A DNA stretch of 64,000 nucleotides from Erigeron canadensis (Eukaryota; Streptophyta; Magnoliopsida; Asterales; Asteraceae), in the NCBI RefSeq assembly GCF_010389155.1, contig NC_057769.1:7936735-8000734 (forward strand), written 5' to 3'. Positions 1 through 16,884 of the stretch are shown here, in pieces. The notes beneath the pieces are model-generated. The model saw nothing but the letters and a program-made list of their open reading frames with translations, did no database searches and was not told the origin of the DNA. A program made the translations under genes and the position numbers. How positions within the stretch are numbered: position 1 is the first letter of the stretch; each line of letters begins with the position of its first letter.

Positions 1-16
1 TTATATATATACATAT

Positions 17-219
17 AGGTTTTACGTAAAATAAAACGACTATTAGAGTAAAACAAATAAAACAATAGGTTTTTCTTTAGTGATAGTCACCTTGCCTCAT
101 GAAAATCATCATACGTCAATTGCTTCGTGAATCTTCGTGCATCAATTTAACCATGATTTAAGGGTTAAGATCTTGTCTTATTTGTTAGACTTTAATATTT
201 GTTTTACAACACCCAACCT
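17..219. repeat. Foldback MITE, family A, copy 1
   Basis: Two inverted arms surround a short centre. The left arm carries GTAAAATAAAAC followed by an AGTAAAACAAATAAAACAA block; the right arm is its reverse complement (TTATTTGTTAGACTTTAAT, then TTGTTTTACAA). Other copies lie at 25345-25512 and 28287-28488, which supports a dispersed element. It has no coding capacity; a 63-codon ORF inside it is chance. Confidence 0.6.
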
Positions 220-837
220 CCATGTACATGTAACTATCGACCGAGCTGAGTATATAAATCAAAATTGTTTTGAACTAATTTTTAGGTTAGGTATTAAATT
301 ATATTTCTTAGTTAGATATATAAAGTAGGAACTATCATATCATATCTTTATATATATGATTCACATTTCACATTTCTTAATCCAATATTTACATATCTTA
401 ATCCAATACAGCGGTCACAAAGGACCCACCCAACTCGTTACTTTCTCCGATCGAAGGCCCAACCGACGAGGCCATGCCAACGATGCTAGCTCGTCGGTTG
501 CAACCATGAGGTCCGTTGGCAATTTGGCATAGGCCTTATCCACAAATACTTTACCCACATGTCCAAAGTTTAATAAAAATGCGTACCACATGCACTATAA
601 GTTATTCTTATATGGTTTACTTTTAAGATCATCTTTAAATTAATAAAGAAGTCCTTATTGCTGTAAATTTGTGATGTAATTTATGCTGAAAACAATGATA
701 AATTGGTGATGTGTTAAAGTGTAGTCTTATATGTTGGATATTTTAGTGTAATTGGGTTAACTTGTTTGATCAGTATTGTCGTAATAATACATTATATAGG
801 ATTGGTAGTGCGGAGTGCACGCCTATTTGAATTTATT

Positions 838-922
838 ATGACCTTAGGGGCGAAGCCCCTAAGGTACGGGGGTCCGGGGGCAGCGCCCCTGGGAGCGGGG
901 TCCAAGGGGCAGAGCCCCTGGC
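838..922. repeat. GC-rich cluster of short hairpins
   Basis: An 85-bp GC-rich island in AT-rich DNA holds three short palindromes in a row: AGGGGCGAAGCCCCT, then GGGGGCAGCGCCCCT, then AGGGGCAGAGCCCCT, separated by GGGGTCC-type spacers. Each can fold into a stem of about 6 bp. It lies directly upstream of the element at 964-1168. Function unknown. Confidence 0.6.
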
Positions 923-963
923 TGGTCACAGATGGTTGCCGGAATTTGTGGGGGAGATTTTTT

Positions 964-1168
964 ATCACAAATAGTCCCTATGATTACAAACTGGACGAAA
1001 ATGCCTCATGTGCATTGCACATGAGGGTTTTGATGGCTGAAAACTAACGGTTGTTAGTGGCAGGGACGACTAGCAATGAAAATGAAAAGTACAGGGACAC
1101 CTAATGATAAAAAAAAAAGTACAAGGATGAAAATGCGAATCGAGCAAACCACAGGGACGATTTGTGAT
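964..1168. repeat. MITE with about 22-bp inverted ends and a perfect internal palindrome
   Basis: The ends are imperfect inverted repeats: ATCACAAATAGTCCCTATG on the left and CACAGGGACGATTTGTGAT on the right. An inner perfect palindrome covers 1004-1026 (CCTCATGTGCA, T, TGCACATGAGG). There is no coding capacity. The superfamily is not clear because I see no certain target-site duplication. Confidence 0.55.
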
Positions 1169-1731
1169 CATTTCTCATTAATCTATGTGAATGAAAATAA
1201 ATCATAGTTCGTTAAACTCACTTTTTTTTTTGAACAAACGAGTTAATAATTAATAATTAGTATTCGAGACACCATTGTAACATTCAATTGGACAGTATGC
1301 TTACTGCAAGGACGAAGAACCAAACAACCTTGGACGGCATCGGAAAACCACTATCGTTAAGCATGATGCTGCCCAACCACAGGCTCTGTTACACATGATC
1401 TAATAGAGAATTAGGACAAAGATCTTTGAATAATTGAATCTATATTGTCATTGCTTTCAATAAGTATTTGAGTTTTTATTTCGCATATTTAGAGATACGT
1501 GATTAATGCAAAAACTCCCATCAGATTAGACCGGGCCTTAATTAGTTCCACAGTTAAAAGATTGCAAGCCTGTAACAGACCCAAGGATGGGCATGCAAGA
1601 AGCAACTGGTCCAACTTAATGGGCCACAATATCCACAGACCACAATGGCTATATCCAAGTGTCATGTTCCTCCCATACAAAAATAAAAATAATAAAATAA
1701 AAACTGATGCCTATACTCTATATATTAAATA

Positions 1732-2152
1732 CTAGTTAATCAAACCCGGGTTCAACCTGGGTTTTTAAAGTTAAGTTTGTTTTAACCCGAACATTTTCCG
1801 TTAATTTATCGTAAAAAATTTTGGATCAATATTAGAAAAAAAAAAACCTTGGAAACTTTGAAATTTTAACAAAAAAAGAAAAAGTTTAATGTTAATGTTG
1901 ATGACTATTTATTTATCATTGTATATATATGTTAAAAACTATTTATACGAGGATAGAAAAGGGATGAGAGTTTGAGATAGCTAAACAAAATAAATATTGA
2001 GTTTAGGGTAAAAAAAATAAGAAAATAAAAATACAAAAATTATGATGTCAGATTTTTTTAAGAAATGTGCTAGCAAAGGATGAAGGCTTGCCAATTCATT
2101 CTTTTTTAAAAATAACTTTTGAAAACAATGTTAGTTTTATTAATATAAGAGA
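1732..2152 (-). mobile_element. Non-autonomous Helitron-like element
   Basis: On the minus strand the element starts with TC (TCTCTTATATTAATAAAAC) after an A and ends at CTAG followed by T. Near the 3' end is a small hairpin of the type AACCCAGGTTGAACCCGGGT. This A|TC...CTAG|T layout with a subterminal hairpin is what plant Helitrons show. At 421 bp it has no helicase ORF. Confidence 0.55.
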
Positions 2153-2179
2153 TTAATCATGGAGATTAGGGTCTCCAAA

Positions 2180-3127
2180 TCTTTTATTATAATAAAACAC
2201 AGTTGTTTTAATAGTTTATAGACCAATCACAACTCTTAATTTACTTAAAATTTTAATTTTGACTTTTCTTGAGTTTTATCATATAGATAAATATATTTAT
2301 ACTATATTTATATATATAGATGTCGACTACTTTATCCTTGGATAAACATTAGGTTATTAAAAGTATTAAGAATTTATAGCTATTAATGTTAGACTATATT
2401 GTTCACTTTTATCTAAGATAAATCAATTCCCATTCAAATTCAAATGTACAATATTAATAATTTAGATAATTATAAACTATAAAAATAAATATGTTATATT
2501 TAATATAAAAAATAAACAATATGAACTCTAAAAATTTCAATCACAATAAAAACTACAAATTCCTATCCCAAATCCAACACTAAATTCTACTTTATGAACC
2601 ATTTGTCATATTATATTTCTACCTATGAAAGAACTGGTGTTAATTTTGAATTATGTCCATTTGAACGCAGATCAATGACCCCACAATAGATAAGAATGCA
2701 ATTTTTGATAAGTGTTTCTAATTGTAAAACAAACTTCTCTATTCATTATCATAACTTACAAACCAAAAAACATATATCATACAACAAATGAGTGAAAATA
2801 AATCTATTTGTGTTATGAGACTGCAACATTATCAAATACATATCGTTAAATGTTAAGTATAGGAAAGTATGTTTATTTTTTAATTCTTAATAAACTTTCA
2901 TAGTTATATGCATACAAGTATATGACTGATTAAAAATTTTTTATAACAAAAGAACTATAGTAGCATGTGTCTTGTGAAATGATGATGACAACCAATTCTA
3001 TCAAGTATGTGTCAGCTAATAACGAAAATGTATATCTAATATTACGTATGAGTTAAATGTATGAAAATCTAATATTAATAATATTATAAGCCACGTGCAT
3101 AATGTTGGACACGGGTTTAAAATCTAG
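2180..3127 (+). mobile_element. Non-autonomous Helitron-like element
   Basis: It starts A|TCTTTTATTATAATAAAAC and ends with a CCACGTG...CACGGG stem followed by TTTAAAATCTAG|T, matching the Helitron layout of TC start, subterminal hairpin and CTAG end. The 948-bp interior is AT-rich with no long ORF. It sits only 27 bp from the oppositely oriented element at 1732-2152. Confidence 0.55.
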
Positions 3128-3476
3128 TTTAATAAACCATACAAAAACATTTATATCGCGTAATGAATTACTCAATCGAGCTTGTATTGTATTTAGTGAA
3201 CCTTTAAGTACAATTTATATGTTTGTTACATATATCAAGGTACATCAATAATATTTTTTTACGATCAATATAACGTAATGTAACAATTAGAGAGAAAAGC
3301 AACGTGAAAATTGAAATTTAATATATGGAACCTCTAGTCACTTCAAAATTTGTACAGAGAGTCGTTATAACTGCGTGAAGGTTGGAGTGTTCTATGACCT
3401 TTTGACTCCCGCAAAAAGATAGGTCTACCGGTCAATGATAATCATCACGAGACACCTATCACCTATTTATTAAAAC

Positions 3477-3799
3477 GAGCATAGTACTCGCGCGTTGTGA
3501 CAGAATTTTATAACTAATTTTGTAGATATACACATTAGTTACATAATGTGTCAAAAAGATTATGAGATTCTGTCGATTGTTTTAAAACCATATAGAAAAA
3601 TCACTGTTAAATTAGTTACAAATATCAGTTTATTTTTGTGGATTTAATTTATTTGTAAGGGTAATTTCGATAGTTAGAAATATGATGAGTAAAATATAAA
3701 GTAAATGTGAAAGGTAGTATCGGAATGAAAAAAAATGCTTAATCTTAATTTCAATACCTTTATAAGGGTTATAGATATAGATATAGATATAGATATAGA
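3477..3799 (-). mobile_element. Helitron-like element with a microsatellite at its 5' end
   Basis: The plus-strand left end (GAGCATAGTACTCGCGCGTT) is the reverse complement of a degenerate Helitron 3' terminus. The plus-strand right end is a TATAGA repeat at about 3770-3799, which read on the minus strand gives a TCTATATCTATA start. No intact CTAG is seen, so the 3' boundary is approximate. Confidence 0.4.
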
Positions 3800-4002
3800 T
3801 TGTATAAACAATAATTCTGTATAAAATGATAAAGTTATACTCATATTGACACAATATACTCGTACTTAGTTTTAGTAAAAAGGTGTTATGTTAACATCCA
3901 ATTTCTGTTGCGTTAAAATTTATCGTTTTTTCTTAAAAATTTTCCAAAATAAAAGCACAGGCAAGAAAACAAAATGTTAAAAAAAAAACTTAAAAATCGC
4001 TT

Positions 4003-4084
4003 CGTCGACAGCAGGGTTCGAACCTGCGCGGGCAAAGCCCAACAGATTTCAAGTCTGTCTCCTTAACCACTCGGACATATCGAC
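4003..4084 (-). tRNA. tRNA-Ser (anticodon UGA)
   Basis: The minus strand folds as a class II tRNA of 82 nt. The 7-bp acceptor stem pairs GTCGATA with TGTCGAC (one G-T pair). The D-arm contains TCCGAGTGGTTAAGGAG (box A). The anticodon stem-loop is CAGACTTGAAATCTG with TGA in the loop. A variable arm, TTGGGCTTTGCCCGC, is typical of serine tRNAs. The T-arm GCAGGTTCGAACCCTGC holds box B. No CCA is encoded, as expected for a nuclear gene. T-runs about 10 nt downstream fit a Pol III terminator, and a CAA lies just upstream of the 5' end. No intron is present. Confidence 0.95.
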
Positions 4085-4630
4085 AATTTGTTTTCGCTTC
4101 TTCAATTTCTTTTTTATTAACAGTTTACTTAAATGGTTTGAAGCGGCAGGACAAAACATAAAAAAAAAAACATAGTCACGCCTCAAATTTAATGCACAGT
4201 GATGAAATTGTAAGGAGTATGGTCATTTTTAATTGTACACAATAAATTTGAAACAAATAAAGTATTACACTATTAATTATTTATTGCTTAACTTATCATT
4301 AATAGAATTATTTTTTTTCAGTAAGCTTTTAGATTATAGTTACCCTGCAGTGAAACAACAATTGAAAGGAGTTTCTTTTTGTTTTGACTTTTGAAATAAC
4401 AATGTTGAAAAGAAGTAATAAAATAAGAAAAGAGTTAGTTAGGAAAAGTGAAATAAAGACTAGTTAGTTGTTGTACTACTCCTATTATGAACTTTTTTTT
4501 AAAAAAAAGTAGTAGGATAGAAGATTGTAAAGTTTTCCGAAAAACAACACTCTTCTATTCTAGAGGCGTCTATATGATCAAATTCACTTTCAGTAGTGAC
4601 TAACAGAATTTATAAATTTATAATATCAAT

Positions 4631-7744
<3,114 letters not shown>

Positions 7745-9245
7745 CCTCCAAAAACACTACGAGTTTACTGATACAAGGCGCGGTTGTCTTGTGGTTAGTA
7801 TGCGTCATAGTTATGGTTCTGACCACCGCATATCTCAAACGAAACAAGGAGAATATTTGTACTTGACCCGACATAATATTTGTAACTTTATAAACAGGCC
7901 CTAAAAATTAAAAGAAAAGATAAAAGAAGAATACTATAGCTAAAAATTTGACAAAACAGTGTGTCATTTTTTCTCAAAACCAAATTGCGTGGCCTTCTAT
8001 TACTCTCTTATTTTTACATGATAAATACTCTAATAAAGTTCATCTAAAAAATCATTTTAAAGCATGTTCCCTTCGATACGACATCAACAGTGATGGAGTC
8101 ATGGAGATGTTTACCATGTCCGCCCTTATTTCATTTGTCCATCTCCTTTCACTCAAACTTGTTGGAACAAATGAACATAAATACATAACAAATCACGAGT
8201 ACGCGGTGGAATAGAAATGTATATGTAATACTATTAATTAACAAAGTAATGAATAGAATATGTGTACCGCAAAGCTTCCAATAATACTATTAATAATTAT
8301 TATTATTAAATAGGCTCTAAAGTAAAACCCCTTTACGATTGTACACTTGACACCTCTATAATGTATGCTAGTACCCGATCATAAACTCACAAACCCGTTG
8401 TGTATAAACCCTTAAGTCAAACTTCAAATCTCAAAATTGCTTTTGATTGAAGATTACGGCCGAAACTAAAATCTCTTAACATCACCCCATTAATGCAAGA
8501 GTATAATTAATTTATATATGTGAGCTATGTGTGAAACAAAATCATATGTATGATTTTGTTTTTTTTTACCCAAAAAAATAAAAAATAATCATACATAGAT
8601 ATACTTGTTTTGTTCGACCGAACCAAGAAAGAGGGAGAGAAAGGAGAGAATTACAAATCTAATTGTCTTGTGTAATTGTGTGTAAAACCCTTAGAATTAA
8701 CCTTATATATATATGCTTAATTGTTAGGGTTTTTTACTTTGGTGGACAAGCAATCCTAAGGCCTAAAAGCCTCTAGAATTTTCGGCCCTCTTTGTGGAAT
8801 TAGGAAACAATACAAATTCCTAATTTCACTTTTACACCTCCTCTTTTATTTAATTAATAAACATTATTAATCATTTAATAGTTTATTAATTATTACATAT
8901 CAAATTAATTAATATATTACTTTAATACATTAATTACTTACATAGAGTTTACGTGTCATTTTGTGTAATCCCGTAGGCTTAAATGACTTCCGAACATTCA
9001 TTTATTATAATGTGATCATATACCAACAAAACTAAAATCAGCCCTTAGGCTATGCGGAATAAAACGTTCTTTGCCTAAACTAAAGGATGCCCAAAAAGTG
9101 TGGAACGCCCGCTACATTGCCCCCAGGGGCATTCCGGGCAAAAAAATTGTCCACCCCGTTCGACTTTGGATGCCCCTCACTTTCACTTTTCCTTTGACTA
9201 TAGCACAAGAAGCAATTAAAGCCATGACTTGATATGATCACAGGT
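7745..9245. other. Gene-free stretch between the two ABP1 copies, first part
   Basis: I see no gene. The stretch holds AT-rich DNA with one inverted pair around ATCATATGTATGAT (8542-8605) and a region at 8700-9000 that looks like degraded transposon sequence but could not be assigned. ORFs at 7704-7904 and 7948-8214 have no recognisable protein character. Confidence 0.5.
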
Positions 9246-9250
9246 GGCAA

Positions 9251-9371
9251 AGTGAGACCAATGAATTAGGGGTTATGGGGAACCCTTTACTCTAAATCGA
9301 ACCCCGGGAACTCCACATGTCAAAATATTAGGAAAAAGAGGGGTTCCAAGAACCCCTCACTCCTCATGGTC
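9251..9371. repeat. Short TIR element
   Basis: The left end GACCAATGAATTAGGGGTT is roughly the reverse complement of the right end (AACCCCTCACTCCTCATGGTC region). The interior holds CCACATGTCAAAATATTAGG, and a related phrase recurs at 9735-9757, so a second degraded copy probably lies there. It is non-coding and MITE-sized. Confidence 0.45.
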
Positions 9372-10060
9372 TTATATCATTTGGTCATCTCCTTTTACTC
9401 AAACTAAAATCATTACACTACACGGAACAAGACGTCCCCCGTGCACTTTTTGTTGGAAACGTCGGGAAGAAAACCAGCTAAATTGCCCCTAGAGGTGTTC
9501 TAGTCCAAAAAACTCTTCTCCCGTTAAAAATAAAACGCTTGCAAAAGGTTTAAAATGATGGGCCCCACACTTTTCCACCGCAAAACTCCTCTCACATGCA
9601 CTTTTTATATTATTATTTTTAAAACAGGTTTTATAATAATATAGTTATATTTATATACGATGGTTCATTAAAGGGCTTCCAAATGAGACCTTACTCTAAC
9701 AAAAAAAGTGGAAAAGTTTTTTGAATGATTAGGGTCCACATGTCACAATATTAGAAATTTGGGGCTTCCAAAAGAAGCATTTTTCCTCATAGTTTTATGC
9801 GCTTTTATCACCATATACAATGTTATATCACACAACCACCTAGTGGCGGAGCCAGGATTTCTAGTATGGGCTCACCGAATAGTTTTTATGATATTAACAA
9901 GCGTAAAAGTTGTACTATCAAATTAAATTATACCAGTCTGGGGTTGCCAATTACTTTTAAATATATAAATACATAAAAGTTATACTAAAAATATAAAGTT
10001 TTATAAATATTGTGGGGTTGTCATGACCACTCGTGGCCACCACATAGCTCCGGCACTATA

Positions 10061-10271
10061 ACCACCACCACCATCATAACCGTCGACAGTGACATAACAA
10101 TGATAACACTTGAGATATAGTCGTGATATTAACACCACCATCATCACAACCGTCGAGACTGGTATAACAATGATAACACTTGGCATTTGGTCATGATATT
10201 AACACCACCATGATCAATAACCATCGAGAAAGACATAACAATGATAAAATTTGTTATATGGTCGTGAGATT
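10061..10271. repeat. 70-bp minisatellite, three units
   Basis: Three head-to-tail units begin at 10061, 10131 and 10201. Each opens with AACACCACCA or ACCACCACCA, runs through ACCRTCGA and ATAACAATGATAA, and ends near GTCRTGATATT. Units differ at many positions, so the array is not young. No gene overlaps it. Confidence 0.8.
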
Positions 10272-10569
10272 ATGGAGATTTCTATAAAAGATGTTGTAAA
10301 GATTGTATTGTTACTTTTAGATAAAAAGACAAAATTAGTTTAGAATTTGTTAACAATACTTTTCTTTTTTGTTATTTGTATATAGTTTCATTTGAATTTT
10401 CTCTATATTGTTTTAAGAAATGGATTCTTGCTTTTGTTTTTCTTTTATAACAGAAAAAATATTAAATGATGTTAACATTATGATGATGATGATGCAGTCA
10501 CATTAATTTTTTACACATGTAAAATAGCTAATCTGAATTTTAAGATTGGTAAGAGGAACATTGTATTGT

Positions 10570-10820
10570 ATACGAGCATAATATCCGCACAATGCGGCGG
10601 CGATGACATTAGTTGCGATATGGTAGCGTCGGTGTCAAGTGGTGTAGGTAATTGAGACAAAGATATTTGATTTTTAAGGATAGTGAATATCTTTTGAAAG
10701 ATAATGAAATAATTGTGTAAGTTAATTATTTAAGGGTAAAATGGTAATTTCGAATGTCCTAAAATTGTAAACTTTTTAACATAGAGGTATAATTTTTATA
10801 TAATAGTATAGAAGTATAGA
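10570..10820 (-). mobile_element. Degenerate Helitron-like element
   Basis: The plus-strand left part (ATATCCGCACAATGCGGCGG) is the reverse complement of a Helitron 3' hairpin. The right edge is TATAGAAGTATAGAT, giving a minus-strand start of TCTATACTTCTATACT. It belongs to the family found at 28736, 48812, 49800 and 50325. No clean CTAG is seen at the 3' side. Confidence 0.45.
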
Positions 10821-10828
10821 TATAAATA

Positions 10829-11004
10829 AGGGATGTAAATATAAGGCTGTTAGGTATCTAAGCTTAGGTGACTCACATATTATTTTTTTAATCCATAAAA
10901 TTTATTGGGACCTATATAATTTAATTAAAATTCAATAAATATTAAAAAATTTATATTTGTGGATTCCACACTGAAGTTTAAGCTTAGGAAAACCTTATAT
11001 GAGT
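10829..11004. repeat. Palindromic MITE, family B, diverged copy
   Basis: GGGATGTAAATATAAGGCTG and the phrase CTAAGCTTAGG on the left are mirrored on the right by AAGCTTAGGAAAACCTTATA. It resembles the palindromic elements at 28098, 28511, 47124 and 48252 and lies about 200 bp upstream of the ABP1 copy 2 start codon, so it may sit in that promoter. Confidence 0.5.
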
Positions 11005-11210
11005 AATAAAAATAAATGTAATTAAACCAACTTAACAACTACAAAAATCAAAATCCAAATTAATCAAGTTTGTACCTGGACCCCATAGGCCAGAGCTCAC
11101 CTGCATATTCTAGTTACTTCGTGTTTATCCATCAAAGAAGACTCGGCTGCTTCACTTTCAATTTCATACACCGGTGACATCGCAGAATTAAAAATAAAAA
11201 ATAAAAAAGT

Positions 11211-13510
<2,300 letters not shown>

Positions 13511-14963
13511 CCATCACAGTCATATAATTACAGAAGTACACTGATACCCCACTTGTTTCTCTTGTTAGGTTAGTATACGTTTCACTTTTCTTGTAGTAAC
13601 ATATAGAGATAGTTCCTTGCTTCTAGATTCAAGTCTTAAAGATGGAATTCCTTAGGCTTTCTACATCTATCTTAGCTGTTTGTGACTCAATATGTATTTG
13701 AAACCCCTCGAGTGGATTACCTTTGAGCATGTTTAGACTTAATACTAGGCCTATATTAACAAGCAGTGCAATAGGCAATTTCAAAGTGCGCCAAGATGTC
13801 ATAGTTCATTGATTACGAGTCAAACACATTTGTAAGTTCTACAATGGAGAGATGTTCTGTAGTTAGTGCGAAACACGAAACAAACTTCAAATGTAATGAA
13901 ACCGATTTTAGCAGTTCCTAGTCTTTTATCCTTCTGTTGGTTCGTGAAACCCAATTTCAGTAGTTCTGCAAACTTAAGTGTTGCTGAAATATAATCTTGT
14001 CGCATTTGTAGTCCAGCAATAACATAAGTCAGTTTAGCTAGTGACATTCGTAACCGTGGTAAATTTTGAAAGTATTTTTCACCTTTTGAACATGAAATTC
14101 TTGCACGTTTCATTCACTAAAAATGTTTGTTACTGATACAACATTACTATATAAACATGTATATATATATATCAATCCGCATATATGTAAAAGTATAAAC
14201 ATATGTGTTTTTACTTTTTATTTTGGTAGATATGTCACTACAAGGTTATGAGCCCGATGGTTAACATTGTTTATGTTGATGTTGATGTTGTAGATTTAGT
14301 TGTTAAACATAGCGTGGTCTAAAATATCTGTAAATTTCATTTAGGGCATCCCACAAGAGGTGACAGCTGACCGTGGACTCCGACTTTGGATTGTAGGACA
14401 TGTATATAAATTGTGTTTATTATCTATTGGTATAATATTCATCTCTAAAGCTTATTAATCAGATTTAATACAAAAATAGTATAAATATGGAAATAATAAA
14501 ACAAAGTACCTATACTTAGAATTAGAATTAGAATGCCACATTCAATTCTTGTTTCCACCCCTACAAGGCTACATATACATCATTTAACTAGATAATATTC
14601 ATATGTCAAAAGTTCTTAAACATTAGTATAGATGATTTAGAGTATAATTGACTACCAAAATCTGTTAACTAACAAAGTAACAAGTGAGCGAGCAGTAGTG
14701 ACTTGTCTTGGTAATCATTGACTTCCTCATACAAAAGTCAACATAACAAGATTCAATTTCCAAATATGGAAACACCAATATCTTCCGCATAATCTTCTTT
14801 TCCTCTCAAACCCATCAATCTCTCTAATTTCCTTAAAATTTTCCCACAAAGATTTTGATTCCACAAATACCATAATCTTTTTTTTTTTAACCCAGCCTGC
14901 AATGGCTGTTTAACTTTTTTCCCTCTTCATAATCCTTGTTCACCACCTTTTAATGCCGGCAGG
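13511..14963. other. Intergenic region between ABP1 copy 2 and the GATL gene
   Basis: It contains the ABP1 3' UTR and the GATL promoter and leader. I see no gene. A 97-codon minus-strand ORF at 13820-14113 is not protein-like. A short ATTAGA repeat lies at 14520-14534. The GATL leader is C/T-rich with a T-run at 14879-14888. No confident TATA box. Confidence 0.5.
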
Positions 14964-16016
14964 ATGGCCTTTCGGAGCTTAAATCATCTTTTACTCCTCA
15001 TTGGCCTCCTGTCTTTCTCCCAACCACCATTACCCGCCATTGCAGCCACCAGTCACCGCCTCAACCTCCCCCGAAAACTCTCCCAAAATGTCCCCTTTTT
15101 TCGTGAAGCACCTGCCTTCCGCAATGGCCAACCGTGTGGATCATCCCCTAACGACATTATTCATTTAGCAATGACTCTTGATACCAATTACCTCCGTGGG
15201 ACAATGGCTGCAATCTTATCCATTTTGCATAACTCTGGCTGCCCTGAAAATATAGTTTTCCATTTCTTATGGCTTCGGGTTGATCAAGATATCAGAGCCA
15301 ATATCAAAACCACCTTTCCCTACCTCAACTTCAATATATACCGATTTGATTCAAGCTTGGTTCAAGGTAAAATATCAAAGTCTATCCGTGTGGCACTTGA
15401 TGAACCATTGAACTATGCTCGAATCTATCTGCCTGACATAATACCGTCTCATGTTAAACGGATTATTTATTTGGATTCGGACCTTGTTGTCGTAGATGAC
15501 ATTGAGAAGTTATGGAAAGTTGACCTGCAAGACAAGGTACTAGCTGCACCCGAATATTGTCACGCGAATTTCACACAATACTTTAATGACAATTTTTGGA
15601 ATGAGCCCGAATTACAAAAAATATTTTCGGGTAAAGACCCGTGTTATTTTAACACGGGGGTTATGGTTTTAGATGTTGAAAAATGGAGGGCAGGTGGGTA
15701 TTTACATAAGGTTGAAGAATGGATGGTGGTTCAAAAACAAAAGAGGATTTATCATTTGGGTTCTTTGCCACCCTTTTTGCTTGTTTTTGCTGGTAATATA
15801 AAAGCAGTTGATCATAGTTGGAACCAACATGGTTTAGGTGGAGACAACATTGAAGGAAAATGTAGGACATTACACCCTGGTCCAATTAGCCTGCTACATT
15901 GGAGTGGTAAAGACAAACCATGGTTAAGACTTGACTCGGGGAAACCCTGCATCGTAGACCATTTATGGGCCCCGTATGATCTATATCGTTCATCGAAACT
16001 TATTTTCGATGGATGA
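14964..16016 (+). CDS. Galacturonosyltransferase-like protein (GATL, glycosyltransferase family 8)
   Basis: A single exon encodes 350 residues, as usual for the intronless GATL family. Residues 8-28 are a hydrophobic signal or signal-anchor segment for the Golgi. The GT8 domain covers about 65-320: [17 protein letters not shown], the catalytic DxD in [13 protein letters not shown] (171-173), [53 protein letters not shown] and HWSGKDKPW (312-320). GATL proteins are retaining, manganese-dependent sugar transferases linked to pectin and xylan synthesis (PARVUS is the known case). The lack of the longer acidic or hydroxy-rich tail of some members argues against the GATL8/9 branch, but the subgroup is not certain. 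No frameshift. The start codon is the first Met before the hydrophobic segment. Confidence 0.93.
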   Translation: MAFRSLNHLLLLIGLLSFSQPPLPAIAATSHRLNLPRKLSQNVPFFREAPAFRNGQPCGSSPNDIIHLAMTLDTNYLRGTMAAILSILHNSGCPENIVFHFLWLRVDQDIRANIKTTFPYLNFNIYRFDSSLVQGKISKSIRVALDEPLNYARIYLPDIIPSHVKRIIYLDSDLVVVDDIEKLWKVDLQDKVLAAPEYCHANFTQYFNDNFWNEPELQKIFSGKDPCYFNTGVMVLDVEKWRAGGYLHKVEEWMVVQKQKRIYHLGSLPPFLLVFAGNIKAVDHSWNQHGLGGDNIEGKCRTLHPGPISLLHWSGKDKPWLRLDSGKPCIVDHLWAPYDLYRSSKLIFDG

Positions 16017-16884
16017 TAGAGTTTTAGATGTTCATCAAACAGAAAAGGAAGGTCAAGATGATTTAGCAGATTTTTGATTTCTACGCCAGAAAACAAGAAC
16101 ACGTTTCGTTTTAGGTTGATTCAGAGATGCTATGGTGAAGGAGAGAGGGTGTACTGTTAGATTTTTCGTGTCATGTAATGGCATCTATTCATACAATTGT
16201 CGCAATGGAGATAACAAAAAACGTGAATGGCAGAAGGATGAAGGTGAGCTAAACAGCAACTATGTCGATATTTCTCTGGATTTCTCGATATGTTTATTGA
16301 CACTAAAACAAAATACATCTAGAAGAAATTGTTTTAGCATTACCATGTTTGTACCTTAATCATTGTTTTAGATTAGTCAGTTCTTTAGGAGTCCCATAAC
16401 CCTCTCTTTTGTACAGCAGTTTCATTTGTTTCCCTGCAAGTTTGATTCAAGTAGCTAAATTCTTCAGCCATTGACTTTCATTTTCATTACGAATCGCTTA
16501 CTTATTTGAAACAAATGTGGCAAGAAAGACCATAAACCGAACAAACCTAGTTGGTTTCCAACCTCGCATTGTACATGCTTTGTAACTGTAGGTAGCGGCG
16601 TTTAAATAGTGACATGTTCGACGTGTTTTTATTGGCTAAATTTTACAAATTTTACCCATTTGTCTTGTTTGCAATACGATATAACACGATTGAACCGACT
16701 CACATAAACAAGTTTAAACATAAAATTTCCTCTTTTAAGTATCCATCGTTGTAGAAAATAATAATAATTTCATAGTTATGGACTTATGGTATCTCATGAA
16801 TAACCTGTTTGTAATATAAGAAAACATGTATGCAAACCGGAAATTTGCTTATTTTATGACATCCATTATGATCATTACAAATTA
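16017..16884. other. Intergenic region 3' of the GATL gene
   Basis: It holds the GATL 3' UTR and the convergent 3' side of the minus-strand gene at 16885. ORFs at 16132-16359 and at 15661-16102 are shadows or chance. A degenerate stretch at 16620-16720 (TTACCCATTTGTC and similar) resembles old hAT-type repeat DNA. Nothing else seen. Confidence 0.5.

Noticed and set aside
766..1047. 93-codon ORF over the GC-rich hairpin cluster
   Set aside because: It translates palindromic repeat DNA and a MITE; no protein character.
13820..14113. 97-codon minus-strand ORF between ABP1 copy 2 and GATL
   Set aside because: No conserved-looking segment, no splice or context support.
15661..16102. Minus-strand ORFs over the GATL gene
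   Set aside because: Shadows of the GATL coding frame.
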